Position numbers and translations under genes: made by a program
Notes under the pieces: model-generated
What the model was told of the DNA's origin: nothing
The model's input: only the letters and a program-made list of their open reading frames with translations
Database searches by the model: none
Shown: positions 16,977-25,353 of the stretch, in pieces
Numbering within the stretch: position 1 is the stretch's first letter
Layout: every line of letters begins with the position of its first letter
From: DATKGL01 sp035510455
Lineage (GTDB): Bacteria; Patescibacteriota; Saccharimonadia; Saccharimonadales; UBA4665
Reading direction: 5' to 3'
DNA: 59,183 bases
NCBI GenBank assembly: GCA_035510455.1
Contig: DATKHB010000001.1
Coordinates: forward strand, 1-59,183

Positions 16977-17435
16977 ATGGGACAACAAGATCATGGGATT
17001 AACAATAAACTGCAAGAAAAAGACCTATATTTCGTCGCGGTTAAACTATTTTTACGCGACCTAGATAGATTGTTGATTACGCATGATATCTTCGGTGCAT
17101 GGGACTTGCCTGGTGGTCGCATTCGCAAAGGAGAGTTCGATAAGCCGCTAGAAGCCGTGATTAAGCGGAAAGTAGTTGAGGAATTGGGGCCAAGTGTTAG
17201 ATATGAACTTGGCGAACCGAAAATTTTCTTTAGAGTTGAGAGGCAGGAGCATGACCTAAATAACCAGACGGTTCGTATATTCGCTGTCGGTTACGAGGCT
17301 CGCTACCTCGGGGGAGAAATTGAAATCGGCGAACATCACGACCGGATGGAATGGGTCGATGTAAATGATTTTCGCCCCGAGCAATACTTTAAGGGCGGTT
17401 GGTTGACTGGACTACAAGAATACCTATCTAAGTGA
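16977..17435 (+). CDS. Nudix hydrolase
   Basis: 152 residues. The Nudix box runs from GGRIRKGEFDKPLEA to KVVEELGPSV, with the core R-x-V-V-E-E-L-G; the preceding AWDLPGG is the usual lead-in. The substrate is not predictable. A GATAAT sequence ends 8 bases before the ATG. Confidence 0.85.
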   Translation: MGQQDHGINNKLQEKDLYFVAVKLFLRDLDRLLITHDIFGAWDLPGGRIRKGEFDKPLEAVIKRKVVEELGPSVRYELGEPKIFFRVERQEHDLNNQTVRIFAVGYEARYLGGEIEIGEHHDRMEWVDVNDFRPEQYFKGGWLTGLQEYLSK

Positions 17436-17569
17436 TATTTAAAAAGGTAGCTATGAAAAAGGCCGAGGGATGTGTTTGATGTGTTGTTGTAAGATTGTTG
17501 TGAGTTGGGAATAAGCCTTTTAAGGCCTAACATCAGTTCACTAACCACATCGCGCATCCGCACGGCCAC

Positions 17570-17636
17570 AGCCCTTCAGGGTTCCAATAATCGCTGGTAC
17601 GATTTTTTGGGCGTCTTTCCTTAGAAGGGCTTTTTA
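17570..17636 (+). terminator. possible terminator or small structured RNA
   Basis: AGCCCTTC (17570-17577) pairs with GAAGGGCT (17624-17631), followed by TTTTT. The 46-base interval contains its own AATCG/CGATT hairpin. The long loop is unusual for a simple terminator, so this could be the 3' end of a small RNA lying in 17440-17640. Confidence 0.4.
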
Positions 17637-17672
17637 AGAGGTGGTGAGATGGATGTTCGGAAGCGGATTGCA

Positions 17673-17864
17673 TTAACAATGATGCCGAGACTCTAGCTCA
17701 TCCCTGACCAAAAACACCAAGACCGCTACGATTGCAAGCAAGATAGCCGCGATACCGATCTCCGCGTATATGGCAAAGCCATGTAAGCCGGAAGCCAAGA
17801 TGTACGCGATTGCTGCGCAAAGGATTGAAACGACGACCACTACGACATAAAAGACCAATCGCAC
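17673..17864 (-). CDS. small two-helix membrane protein
   Basis: 63 residues with two hydrophobic helices separated by a Gly-rich turn (ASGLHGFAIYAEIGIAA) and an RDELESRHHC tail. Start is a GTG at 17864 with an AGGAAGG Shine-Dalgarno site upstream. Function unknown. Confidence 0.6.
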   Translation of the reverse strand: MRLVFYVVVVVVSILCAAIAYILASGLHGFAIYAEIGIAAILLAIVAVLVFLVRDELESRHHC

Positions 17865-18074
17865 GGTTAACCCTTCCTACTAACTAGGAAATTCATCTCC
17901 CTGATGAACGATTCAGATAATAACATACTTCTTGTCCTTAGTCAATTAACCCCCGAAGACCCCCGAAGAATATAGTAACGCGATCTACTCATTTGACACC
18001 ACTATATTTTTAGGCAATTATATACTTAGTGATACCAAATCTCCTAGATGAGTAATAAAAGGCGTGTAATTTAC

Positions 18075-18239
18075 CTATTTCTTCTTCGGTGAAGGCGTCC
18101 GTGCCATCTTTTTCATCGCTTGATTAAACGTCATAGATAGTTTCACCCGCTTTTCAGCGGGTGCAGTTTTTGATTGGTCTTCTTTGACCTGCTTAGCTAA
18201 GGCTTTTATATCTTTTATGGTTAATTTCCATTCTGGCAT
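18075..18239 (-). CDS. small basic protein
   Basis: 54 residues beginning MPEWKLTIKDIKALAKQVKE. The frame extends to an ATG at 18260, but an AGGAG Shine-Dalgarno site lies 7 bases before the ATG at 18239, which decides the start. Rich in Lys, possibly nucleic-acid binding; no family recognised. Confidence 0.6.
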   Translation of the reverse strand: MPEWKLTIKDIKALAKQVKEDQSKTAPAEKRVKLSMTFNQAMKKMARTPSPKKK

Positions 18240-18337
18240 ATCAAATCTCCTATTTGCCATTATAAGCTAACTGCACAAATTGAGGCTGTACAGGCTAACA
18301 ATACACTCTATCAGATCACAAAACAGCTATATGTCTT

Positions 18338-18359
18338 TTGTCCTAATGGGCTAGGACAA
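18338..18359. repeat. perfect inverted repeat upstream of the replication-relaxation gene
   Basis: TTGTCCTA and TAGGACAA are separated by 6 bases. It has no T-run on either side, so an operator or protein-binding site is more likely than a terminator. Confidence 0.5.
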
Positions 18360-18546
18360 TAAGTATCTCTTTCTAAGAAGATGCTGTAAACTTATCGTGG
18401 TACCTACCCTTACAAGTAAACGGTGTAGGAGGGTTTGGCAAATGTATGTATAACGCTGACCTAACTTACCTAATAACTATACTAGCAATACTCTAATCAA
18501 TACTAAATGAACTTAACTACTTAAATTATTAAATTAATCTATACGC

Positions 18547-19374
18547 ATGAAACTACCTGCACTAACTACCAAACAAGGAGAAATACTAAAACTAATATAT
18601 AGCTATAGATTCTTAAATAGAATACAGATACAAGCCTTAATGAATCATAAGGACTATAAAAGAATCAATGTCTGGTTAAAGGATTTAAGAGAAAAGCATT
18701 ATGTGGAATGGATATACTCAACTCACTTTGCGGAGAAGACCAAGCCAGCCGTGTATTACATTGGTATTAATGGTATCCGCATTCTGAAGACTACGGGGGA
18801 TTATTCACTAGAGGAACTACGGAAACGCTATCGTGAGTCGTCACGTAGCCAGACATACATCGATAGATGCCTGTTGCTAGCCGATTGCTGTATCACTCTA
18901 GAGAAAGCCCGAACTAAGACCATGCGCTATTACTATGAGACAGAAGCTCGCTACCTTGAGGAAAGCTATTACCATTTCCTAGCTGATAGTGAACTCATAC
19001 ATCCTCACCTGATCTTTTCCAAAGAAAAATACGATAAATCCTCTGACAAAGAGACTACTATTAATAGCTACTTGCTGGAGATATTTGACGCGACGTTACC
19101 ACGCTACCGTATAAAGAAACGGCTAACAGACTATGTAAAATACTTTGACGAGGAAGATAGTGAGTGGCGAGATGAAACTGATGGTGACAAACTACCAATT
19201 ATTCTGCTGGTGTGTCCGAGAACAACCGACCTTATCTATGCAAAACGTAGAACTAGAGGATTACTAGCAGAAGAATGGGAACATGATGATGAGGATAGGC
19301 CGCATATACGGTTTGCAACAGTTGAAAAGCTAAAAGAACATGGGGTTATCGATAAAATATGGGAGGAGGCTTAG
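18547..19374 (+). CDS. replication-relaxation family protein
   Basis: 275 residues. The N-terminal winged helix (LTTKQGEILKLIYSYRFLNR, then LMNHKDYKRINVWLKDL) followed by a wing with YYIGINGIRIL fits the replication-relaxation family, which is found on plasmids and integrative elements and is thought to act in replication or its control. The C-terminal half is charged and ends in a predicted helix. This gene marks the accessory region that continues to about 24 kb. Confidence 0.75.
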   Translation: MKLPALTTKQGEILKLIYSYRFLNRIQIQALMNHKDYKRINVWLKDLREKHYVEWIYSTHFAEKTKPAVYYIGINGIRILKTTGDYSLEELRKRYRESSRSQTYIDRCLLLADCCITLEKARTKTMRYYYETEARYLEESYYHFLADSELIHPHLIFSKEKYDKSSDKETTINSYLLEIFDATLPRYRIKKRLTDYVKYFDEEDSEWRDETDGDKLPIILLVCPRTTDLIYAKRRTRGLLAEEWEHDDEDRPHIRFATVEKLKEHGVIDKIWEEA

Positions 19375-19392
19375 ACCTGAGTCCTTTATCTA

Positions 19393-19437
19393 AAATCCCT
19401 GTTAAGGGATTTGGTCTGTTCTTTTTAAAGAACAGAC
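19393..19437 (+). terminator. tandem hairpins after the replication-relaxation gene
   Basis: First hairpin: AAATCCCT / AGGGATTT with a 4-base loop (19393-19412). Second: an 11-bp perfect palindromic stem GTCTGTTCTTT / AAAGAACAGAC with a 2-base centre (19414-19437), followed by TTT. They lie 18 bases after the stop codon, so termination is the likely role. Confidence 0.6.
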
Positions 19438-19473
19438 TTTGCCGTTCTTGAATCTATTTTTGCCTGATTAGTT

Positions 19474-19479
19474 TATAAT
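19474..19479 (+). promoter_or_regulatory. -10 box of a small RNA gene
   Basis: Consensus TATAAT; 7 bases later, at 19487, begins the closing stem of the structured RNA. The -35 region is weak (TTGAAT at 19448 with a 20-base spacer). Confidence 0.55.
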
Positions 19480-19486
19480 CATTCTT

Positions 19487-19618
19487 GTCTTACGTTGCAG
19501 CGATTTTTTGTTTGCGGGGCAAACGTACGGTTTAGCCAATAAATGGCATCCCGTACCGAAACCAGTAGGCTAAACCTTGCTGTGGCGTAAGACACCTAGG
19601 AATACGGGGTGCCTTTTT
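19487..19618 (+). ncRNA. candidate structured non-coding RNA
   Basis: About 110-130 bases with interlocking complementarity and no open frame. Closing stem: 19487-19494 (GTCTTACG) pairs perfectly with 19586-19593; it continues with 19497-19501 against 19579-19583. Inside are a 6-bp hairpin with a GGG loop (19510-19524) and a perfect 9-bp helix, 19529-19537 with 19568-19576 (GGTTTAGCC/GGCTAAACC). In addition GTACGG (19525-19530) is complementary to CCGTAC (19551-19556) in crossing order, which would make a pseudoknot or a switch. It has its own -10 box and terminator. It is not a tRNA, SRP RNA or tmRNA by eye; the enclosed shape is somewhat 6S-like, but I cannot assign it. Confidence 0.65.
19591..19618 (+). 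terminator. terminator of the structured RNA
   Basis: GACACC (19591-19596) pairs with GGTGCC (19608-19613) with one mismatch, followed directly by TTTTT. It partly competes with the RNA's closing stem. Confidence 0.55.
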
Positions 19619-19694
19619 AATTTAGGAGCAAACAAGTAAAGGATAGATAGTTGGTTCAGAGCCTATCACATGAATTAGTTAGAGGAGTGGCATA

Positions 19695-19808
19695 ATGGCA
19701 AAACGTGTAACAACTACGGTAGGACAGAGTGATTTTTGGGATAATGATGATCTGGAGTCCCCCAACCGCCAAAAAGCTAAGAACGAGTATAATATACCTA
19801 GACAGTAG
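19695..19808 (+). CDS. 37-residue hypothetical protein
   Basis: The ATG at 19695 has a GAGGAG Shine-Dalgarno site 7 bases upstream. The peptide begins MAKRVTTTVGQSDFW and ends in a charged tail. It is followed 11 bases later by the membrane protein gene and likely forms an operon with it. No family recognised. Confidence 0.5.
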   Translation: MAKRVTTTVGQSDFWDNDDLESPNRQKAKNEYNIPRQ

Positions 19809-19819
19809 AAGGAAGTGAT

Positions 19820-20242
19820 ATGGATGAACGAACCCGTGATGATAGAGAGGTAAAGAAGCTACTCCGACAGGCGCAAGCCCTTTCCCGTTGGAGTATTCTC
19901 GGGTTGATTATTCCGATCGTCGCATGGATACTCGGCGGTATAGCACTCAGCAAGCTTCGAAGTGTTCGTGAAGACTATCTCGAAGACTCCAAGCCCCTAG
20001 CCGACAAATACGAAACTCGTGCGTCTCACATAAGAAACGTTGCGGTAACGATGATTACATTGTCTATAATCGTTAGCGTCATTTTTGTCGTGCATTTGTA
20101 TACGTCTATCCAGGCGTCTAACCAGGCTCAGCAAACGAAAGCGTGTATGACGAGTGCGAGCAATGCTTATGACCCTACGGTGGCGGGTGCTGCTCAAACC
20201 CTCGGAGCGGAGTTGCAAGCCTGCCAGCCGGTCGGTCAATGA
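19820..20242 (+). CDS. two-helix membrane protein (DUF4190-like)
   Basis: 140 residues with hydrophobic helices at about 23-45 and 75-95. The first, WSILGLIIPIVAWILGGIAL, resembles the DUF4190-type hairpin. The C-terminal 45 residues are Ala/Gln-rich with two Cys residues and probably lie outside the membrane. An AGAAGGAAG Shine-Dalgarno site precedes the ATG. Confidence 0.6.
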   Translation: MDERTRDDREVKKLLRQAQALSRWSILGLIIPIVAWILGGIALSKLRSVREDYLEDSKPLADKYETRASHIRNVAVTMITLSIIVSVIFVVHLYTSIQASNQAQQTKACMTSASNAYDPTVAGAAQTLGAELQACQPVGQ

Positions 20243-20286
20243 GAGTAGTAGATAAGCGATGCGTAAGGATAGGATAAAGTATCATT

Positions 20287-20931
20287 TTGAAAATAAGGCG
20301 TTCAAGCAAATCGTTTAAATCAAAGCCGCCAAAGAGTACCCCGGCTTCATCAAGCGCCAATCTGCTCTTTAGTCCCCGTGAGCTAAAGCAAATGCACTAC
20401 GCCAAGAAGCGATCTAAGATTCTTAAGAGTGTTATTCCTTGTTTGCTCGTTGCTGTTATAGGAACAGCCACTTATGCCATCGTTAATCATTCGTCAGCTG
20501 ATACTAGTGATAGTAGCAATCAATCAAGTGCTCCAGCTTCTACGAATACTACTAAGTCAACGGACTTAACCCAACAGAAAGCTGCTGCCCTAGAAACGCA
20601 GGCTCAACAGAAGCAGCAAGCCCAACAACAATGTCAATCTGCCAAACAAAAGCTTGCAACAGATCAAGAGACATTATCGTCAGATCAGACGGCGTTATCA
20701 TCTGCGCAAGAACAGTATTCCTCCGATCAGCAAAAATTAGCCTCTGAAGAACAGTCTCTTTCAACGGAAGGCGGTTTGCTAGCCGAATCCACACAACTAT
20801 TAATTCTGTACACCCAGAAATCGGTATCCGCAGATCAAAATCTTATAAATTCAGCGCAGAATCTTATAACTTCGGTGCAGGCGGGAGTAAATCAAGACCA
20901 AGACTTTATATCACAATTGGGTTGCAATTAA
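20287..20931 (+). CDS. membrane-anchored coiled-coil protein
   Basis: 214 residues: basic cytoplasmic N-terminus, one membrane helix at about 46-66 (SVIPCLLVAVIGTATYAIV), a Ser/Thr linker, then a Gln/Ser-rich heptad region (for example SDQTALSSAQEQYSSDQQ) typical of an extended extracellular coiled coil. Two Cys residues at the ends of this region may form a disulfide. The start is a TTG at 20287. No family recognised; stalk-like surface protein is an inference. Confidence 0.6.
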   Translation: MKIRRSSKSFKSKPPKSTPASSSANLLFSPRELKQMHYAKKRSKILKSVIPCLLVAVIGTATYAIVNHSSADTSDSSNQSSAPASTNTTKSTDLTQQKAAALETQAQQKQQAQQQCQSAKQKLATDQETLSSDQTALSSAQEQYSSDQQKLASEEQSLSTEGGLLAESTQLLILYTQKSVSADQNLINSAQNLITSVQAGVNQDQDFISQLGCN

Positions 20932-20948
20932 ACGTGAGTAGATAGATC

Positions 20949-21457
20949 CTAAATTCTAGAACCAAACGCAACCTGCGTTAAGTCTAGCTGTTTATCCTGG
21001 TTCTGTACAAGCCAGTCGTAAACTTCCTGCGGAGTATGCCAGTTCAACCGTCTTCGGGGTTTGTTATTTAGCTCCCAGGCAATGTTATCCAGCTCTTTCT
21101 GAGTGAGGTTCCGTATATCACTGCGCTTTGGTAAATAGTCTCTCAGTTGGCGGTTACTGTTCTCATTAGCTCCCCGTTGCCAGGAGCTGTAGGGATCAGC
21201 AAAGTAGACAGGTATACCAAGTGCCTCCGTGATGAGTCCATGCTGCGTAAACTCCGTGCCATTGTCAAAGGTTATGGTGTAGGCAATGTAGCGACTGAGC
21301 TTGGTAATAACGGCTTCGGCCTTTAACGGTGCTGTCTTCCGGGTTAGCTTAGTAAAAGCTACCAGGCTGCTGACGCGCTCATTTACCGTGTTAATGGCAT
21401 GTTTGTGGGTACAGTCGCCGAAATGAATTCGGTGTATCAGTATGATGACGACTGAAT
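20949..21457 (-). pseudogene. IS30-family transposase, 3' remnant
   Basis: The minus strand reads about 165 codons of an IS30 transposase C-terminus: HAINTVNERVSSLVAFTKL, TITFDNGTEFTQHGL (second catalytic Asp), DPYSSWQRGANENSNRQLR (catalytic Glu), KPRRRLNWHTPQEVY, with a normal stop at 20949. The N-terminal HTH half is absent and there is no start codon. The open frame is continuous, apart from one TGA, with the coiled-coil gene upstream (21459-22007). Confidence 0.85.
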
Positions 21458-21458
21458 G

Positions 21459-22007
21459 TCAGTCTCTGCTAGGTAGCGACTTGATCAACCCGTCAATCTG
21501 TCTTTTCAGGTCAACAAATTCAGACAGCTTTTCAGTAGATTTATCCTTGACCCAATCCAGGGATTTTTTAAGCTCATCCTCACTAGTCTGATTAGTCTTA
21601 TCTTTTAATTCCTTTTCCCTCTGCTCCTTAAGTGCCTGTATGCCTCTTACATCGCTTGCAAATAACGATAGGTCTGTTAAGAGGCTAAGGTAGTCCTCTT
21701 GTAGGTCAATATCGCCAATTACCACAGACTCTTTTCTTGATTCTTCCAAAGTCTTAAGCTTCTTGTCCAAAACATCAAGCAATCGGTACTCGAAATAGTT
21801 ATTATTAGAGTAGGTGGTTTTAAGCTTATCCAGTATTCCTTTTACTGCTTCAAGTTCGAGTCTAACGAATACAGAAAAGTTTTTTCGCTGTTGCTCGGTT
21901 GATCGTCTATCTCTAATATCATTTACGATAAGTGTAGCCAGAAAAGTTCCCAAAAATGCCAAAAATGCCACCAGAAAGACATAGCCAATGTTTGTAGAAT
22001 AATTCAT
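21459..22007 (-). CDS. membrane-anchored coiled-coil protein
   Basis: 182 residues: an N-terminal membrane helix (VFLVAFLAFLGTFLATLIV) followed by a long, charged helical region with Lys/Glu/Leu heptads. No enzymatic motif. It lies between the PLD-type gene and the IS30 remnant, and its last codon borders the remnant directly, so its 3' end may have been reshaped by the insertion. Confidence 0.55.
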   Translation of the reverse strand: MNYSTNIGYVFLVAFLAFLGTFLATLIVNDIRDRRSTEQQRKNFSVFVRLELEAVKGILDKLKTTYSNNNYFEYRLLDVLDKKLKTLEESRKESVVIGDIDLQEDYLSLLTDLSLFASDVRGIQALKEQREKELKDKTNQTSEDELKKSLDWVKDKSTEKLSEFVDLKRQIDGLIKSLPSRD

Positions 22008-22069
22008 CTTATGCTGCCACTATATTACTAACAGCCATAAATGCAAGCACTAGTAGTTAGGAAGCTAAA

Positions 22070-22552
22070 TCACCGTAAAAATCTATCTATCTTCACAAAT
22101 CTAATCATCTGCCAAGCTAGTTGTACTGACTCAATCCTACGCATAACTTCACGGCTATTGTTCTGGGAAAGGATGTTCAGGCTTCCCTCGTAGACAATAT
22201 TTCTATCGATTACTGCCAGTTTCCTGTGATGGCTCTCGGTAAACATGACGTGTACTCCGATGTGTTGCAATGTAGACGGGGCTTCTCTTGCTTCTTCACG
22301 CATATAATCACTGTCGTGTTCTTCTGGGTCACGGGTATTGATAGCGACTCGTACTTTTCGCTCTTTAAGTTTCTCCAGTATGCCAAATATTTGAGATACT
22401 CGCCTATTGGTAATAAAAGGACTCTCTATTATCACCTCACTGCGGCAATGCTTGAGGTCTTTTATGAAAGCGTCGTAAAAGGTACTCTCGTCTAATAGCC
22501 TTGAATCGAGTAGATCGATTGAGTTAGTTCTAGGTTTGAGCAGACTAAACAT
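22070..22552 (-). CDS. phospholipase D-like protein with one HKD motif
   Basis: 160 residues. The HKD motif HHRKLAVID (H109, K111, D116) is followed by EGSLNILS, as in small PLD-superfamily nucleases that dimerise to build one active site. EVIIESPFIT near residue 39 is the matching first strand of the fold. The ATG overlaps the IS1595 transposase stop by 8 bases, so the two are translationally coupled. A passenger nuclease or a defence-type nuclease are both possible. Confidence 0.75.
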   Translation of the reverse strand: MFSLLKPRTNSIDLLDSRLLDESTFYDAFIKDLKHCRSEVIIESPFITNRRVSQIFGILEKLKERKVRVAINTRDPEEHDSDYMREEAREAPSTLQHIGVHVMFTESHHRKLAVIDRNIVYEGSLNILSQNNSREVMRRIESVQLAWQMIRFVKIDRFLR

Positions 22553-23507
22553 TGCGATTTAACCTATAACGCTTACCAATGAGTTGCTTGTACAGTAGAT
22601 GTTTGCCGTTAATGCCCTTAAACCAGTCCTCAAAGCGTTCAGCATCAGTCATCTCCCTAGTATTCCATCTATAGCTATACTCATCACAGTAGAACTGTAA
22701 GTGTTTAGAGCTGACGTGGTGGTAGATGCCATCAATACCACGCTTTAGATGACTCCAAAAGCCCTCAGCTGTATTGGTGCTTGCCATACCATTCACAAAC
22801 TCTTTCACGCCATGATTAACACTCTCATGTTTGTAGCCCAGCTTTGGCAATGTTCTATAGGGCATGTGCTCATCGGTGTAGACAGTAGCACTCAGATCAA
22901 CATGGTGAGAGATAAGACCCATTAAGGTTTTACTGCCAGTATCATTGGTGACAACTGCGCGCATATCTCCCTGACGCTCTACAATACCGACAACTGGTGT
23001 TTTAGTGTTCTTGCTAGCAAATCCTTGTGAGCCTTTGCCAGTAATAGCTTTGGTACGCTTGTTAGCGTGCTTATTGCTCTCCTTGCCACCGATATATGTT
23101 TCATCAACCTCTACTTGACCCGTAAACTTTTCATAACTGCCCGTTTCAAAGACATAACGTATACGTTGCAGCATAAACCAAGCTGTCTTTTGCGTTACTC
23201 CTAGATATTTACCAAGCTGGATAGATGAGATACCTTTTTTCATGCTAGTGCAGATATAAATAGCGAAGAACCACTTTTTAAGCGGTATAGGACTATCTTC
23301 AAAGACACTACCGACGAGTACCGTAAACAACTGTCTGCACTCGGCACACTTCATACGTCCACTTGCTAGGGTGTATGCTTTAATACCAACAGTGCCACAC
23401 TTCGGGCAAGTTATGCCGTTACCCCAGCGTTTTTCAAATAAGAATTCTCGGCACTTTTCTTCGTTAGGAAAGTGATCAAAGAAATCTAAGAAGTTATTTG
23501 CGTTCAT
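22545..23507 (-). CDS. IS1595-family transposase
   Basis: 320 residues. N-terminal zinc ribbon CPKCGTVG / CAECRQLF, helix-turn-helix (ISSIQLGKYLGVTQKTAWFM), then a DDE-type core: VEVDETYIGGKE (first D), VYTDEHMPYR (second D) and AEGFWSHLKRGIDG (acidic/Asn site). Full length. Clear terminal inverted repeats could not be delimited by eye. It shares the fold but little identity with the copy at 46.3-47.2 kb. Confidence 0.92.
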   Translation of the reverse strand: MNANNFLDFFDHFPNEEKCREFLFEKRWGNGITCPKCGTVGIKAYTLASGRMKCAECRQLFTVLVGSVFEDSPIPLKKWFFAIYICTSMKKGISSIQLGKYLGVTQKTAWFMLQRIRYVFETGSYEKFTGQVEVDETYIGGKESNKHANKRTKAITGKGSQGFASKNTKTPVVGIVERQGDMRAVVTNDTGSKTLMGLISHHVDLSATVYTDEHMPYRTLPKLGYKHESVNHGVKEFVNGMASTNTAEGFWSHLKRGIDGIYHHVSSKHLQFYCDEYSYRWNTREMTDAERFEDWFKGINGKHLLYKQLIGKRYRLNRNV

Positions 23508-23634
23508 ACCTACATTATACAGGAGTCAACTGGTATCAACAAGTATATAATTGCCTATTTTTATTGCATACTTGTATTCAATTAAAGCTATTCCAAATTT
23601 CAGATCACAGATTTAAAATACTATAGGTAAACAT

Positions 23635-24057
23635 ATGTCCATTCTCCAAAAACAACACTGCTTGCTAGAAACTGATCCCCTAGAGACTCAACTAGGCATG
23701 GAGCCAGGGATTGGCGTGTTGGTGTGTCGACTTTGCGAAAGATCATGTACGGCCAGCCCGGCTAACTTAAATAGTTTCGGCGAAGTTGGAGTAGCGCTCT
23801 ACTTCGAAGGTCAACACAGTATAGACGGTGAGGCAGCAATCGACGTCGATGGCGCTATTATTTTGGCACAGTCATGTAAATCCGGGGACAGAGGTGTCCG
23901 CAGGGAGGCGCGCCGTCTGGCTCTTGCTGGAATAGCATCAAGGATTCACGGAAAAACTAACCCATTAGTCCAAGACGGATTCACGTATCGTGACCCTCTG
24001 TCTAAGATACGGTCAACTACCTTAACGCCAAGCTTCGCAAAGAAGCGAACTAGCTGA
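23635..24057 (+). CDS. hypothetical protein
   Basis: 140 residues, no family recognised. A CRLCERSC segment near residue 31 could bind a metal. TACTAT ends 10 bases before the ATG. It is the last gene before the surface-polysaccharide block. Confidence 0.5.
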   Translation: MSILQKQHCLLETDPLETQLGMEPGIGVLVCRLCERSCTASPANLNSFGEVGVALYFEGQHSIDGEAAIDVDGAIILAQSCKSGDRGVRREARRLALAGIASRIHGKTNPLVQDGFTYRDPLSKIRSTTLTPSFAKKRTS

Positions 24058-24097
24058 TTTTTTGAAGCTTAAAAAGGATTAGTATATCGTAATACTA

Positions 24098-24126
24098 TTG
24101 CTTATTTAGCTAATCAGTGCTATAAT
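24098..24126 (+). promoter_or_regulatory. sigma70-type promoter of the glycosyltransferase gene
   Basis: TTGCTT, 17-base spacer, TATAAT; the ATG follows 27 bases later at 24154, leaving a short leader. Confidence 0.65.
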
Positions 24127-24153
24127 TGGTTTATTAATTTAAGGTGTTAATTA

Positions 24154-25353
24154 ATGGCTAAGACTAGCGCCAAAACAAGGGTAGGTTCTTTAAAGCGACT
24201 TGCTAAAAAGCCGTCGGTTAAACGGGTCGTTTACCCTAAAAAAACCGTTATTGTAAGCCCTGAGAGAGTTTACAAGAGGAAATTAGCCCTATTGCTACCT
24301 GGCCATAATGAAGAATTAATAATCGAAGCTACGATCCACTCAGCAGTGGCAGCCGGCCAAAACATAGCCGATATTTACTTTGTCAATGATGCCTCATCTG
24401 ATCAGTCACGGGGTATAGCCACTAAAATGCTGGGCAAAGACCACGTTCTAAACGTCCACCGTAGCGGTAAAGCCGGTGCAGTCCTAAAGGCAATCAAAAA
24501 GTTCAATATCGAATCACGTTACCTCTGGCTACACGTAGCTGACGCCGATAGTGTCTTTGGTAAAGATTACTTCAGAATCTATAGAAAGAAGCTACAGGGC
24601 AAAGACTACGCCGTGGCTGTGGGTTTTGTCCAAAGCCTAAGGGGTAACTGGATCTCGCACTACCGTTCCTTTACCTACACCTATTCTCAGCATATTATTC
24701 GTCGAGCCCAGTCCTGGTTCAATATGATCTCGGTCTTCCCGGGCCCGATTACTTGTTTTCGAACCGATATACTATCCAAATTAGAGTTTAGCGTCGATAG
24801 TCTAACCGAAGATTTTGATATCACGCTTCAGGTGCACCGTAAAAAGCTGGGTAAGATTCTGTTTATCCCAGAAGCCGTCAACTACACACAGGATCCTCAA
24901 TCACTCACCGACTTTTGCAAGCAGACCGCTCGTTGGCAAAGAGGCTTTTTCCAAGGAGTAGTCAAATACCGTATCGGCGGCAAACCCCAAGCGATTGATT
25001 TTAGTATTGGCTACCAGATGTTAGAAATGGCATTTTACGTCTTTCAAATGGGTTTTTTGGTGCCTTATGTGATTCTAACTACCGGTAAATGGATAGTTCT
25101 GCCGATCATCTTGCTGCTGGACTTCTTCGTAATCAGTATTTTAGCTTTCTTCTCAGCCTTAGCCATTCGACGGCTCAGTACCTTGGCCTCACTGCCATAC
25201 TTTTACTTCCTAAGATGGTTAGAGCTGTCAATCTTTATAATGGCCTTTGTCGAGGTAGTAATACTGCGTAAGTTCAAAGCTACAGCTAAAGGCTGGCAAA
25301 CAGAAGGCCGACGCTACGCGCTAAGCGCTTTAGCCTTAAAGGACACCGCATAA
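24154..25353 (+). CDS. processive family 2 glycosyltransferase (PgaC/IcaA-like)
   Basis: 399 residues. A basic N-terminus is followed by a GT-A domain with LLPGHNEELIIEATI, the DAD motif (about residue 130), TED (about 218) and Q-T-A-R-W (about 257), the D,D,D,QxxRW set of membrane synthases such as poly-N-acetylglucosamine, cellulose and hyaluronan synthase. Three to four C-terminal membrane helices would form the export channel. The small membrane gene downstream and the deacetylase at 26.6 kb make a PNAG-like exopolysaccharide the best guess; the polymer is not proven. Confidence 0.85.
   Translation: MAKTSAKTRVGSLKRLAKKPSVKRVVYPKKTVIVSPERVYKRKLALLLPGHNEELIIEATIHSAVAAGQNIADIYFVNDASSDQSRGIATKMLGKDHVLNVHRSGKAGAVLKAIKKFNIESRYLWLHVADADSVFGKDYFRIYRKKLQGKDYAVAVGFVQSLRGNWISHYRSFTYTYSQHIIRRAQSWFNMISVFPGPITCFRTDILSKLEFSVDSLTEDFDITLQVHRKKLGKILFIPEAVNYTQDPQSLTDFCKQTARWQRGFFQGVVKYRIGGKPQAIDFSIGYQMLEMAFYVFQMGFLVPYVILTTGKWIVLPIILLLDFFVISILAFFSALAIRRLSTLASLPYFYFLRWLELSIFIMAFVEVVILRKFKATAKGWQTEGRRYALSALALKDTA

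Noticed and set aside
17500..17640. GGTTCCAAT-like T-arm and stems suggesting a tRNA.
   Set aside because: No acceptor stem, no anticodon arm and no 3' pairing of tRNA size; only a hairpin with a T-run is supported.
18448..18459. Strong AGGAGGG site followed by ATG TAT GTA TAA.
   Set aside because: Encodes only three residues; could be a leader peptide, but nothing else supports it.
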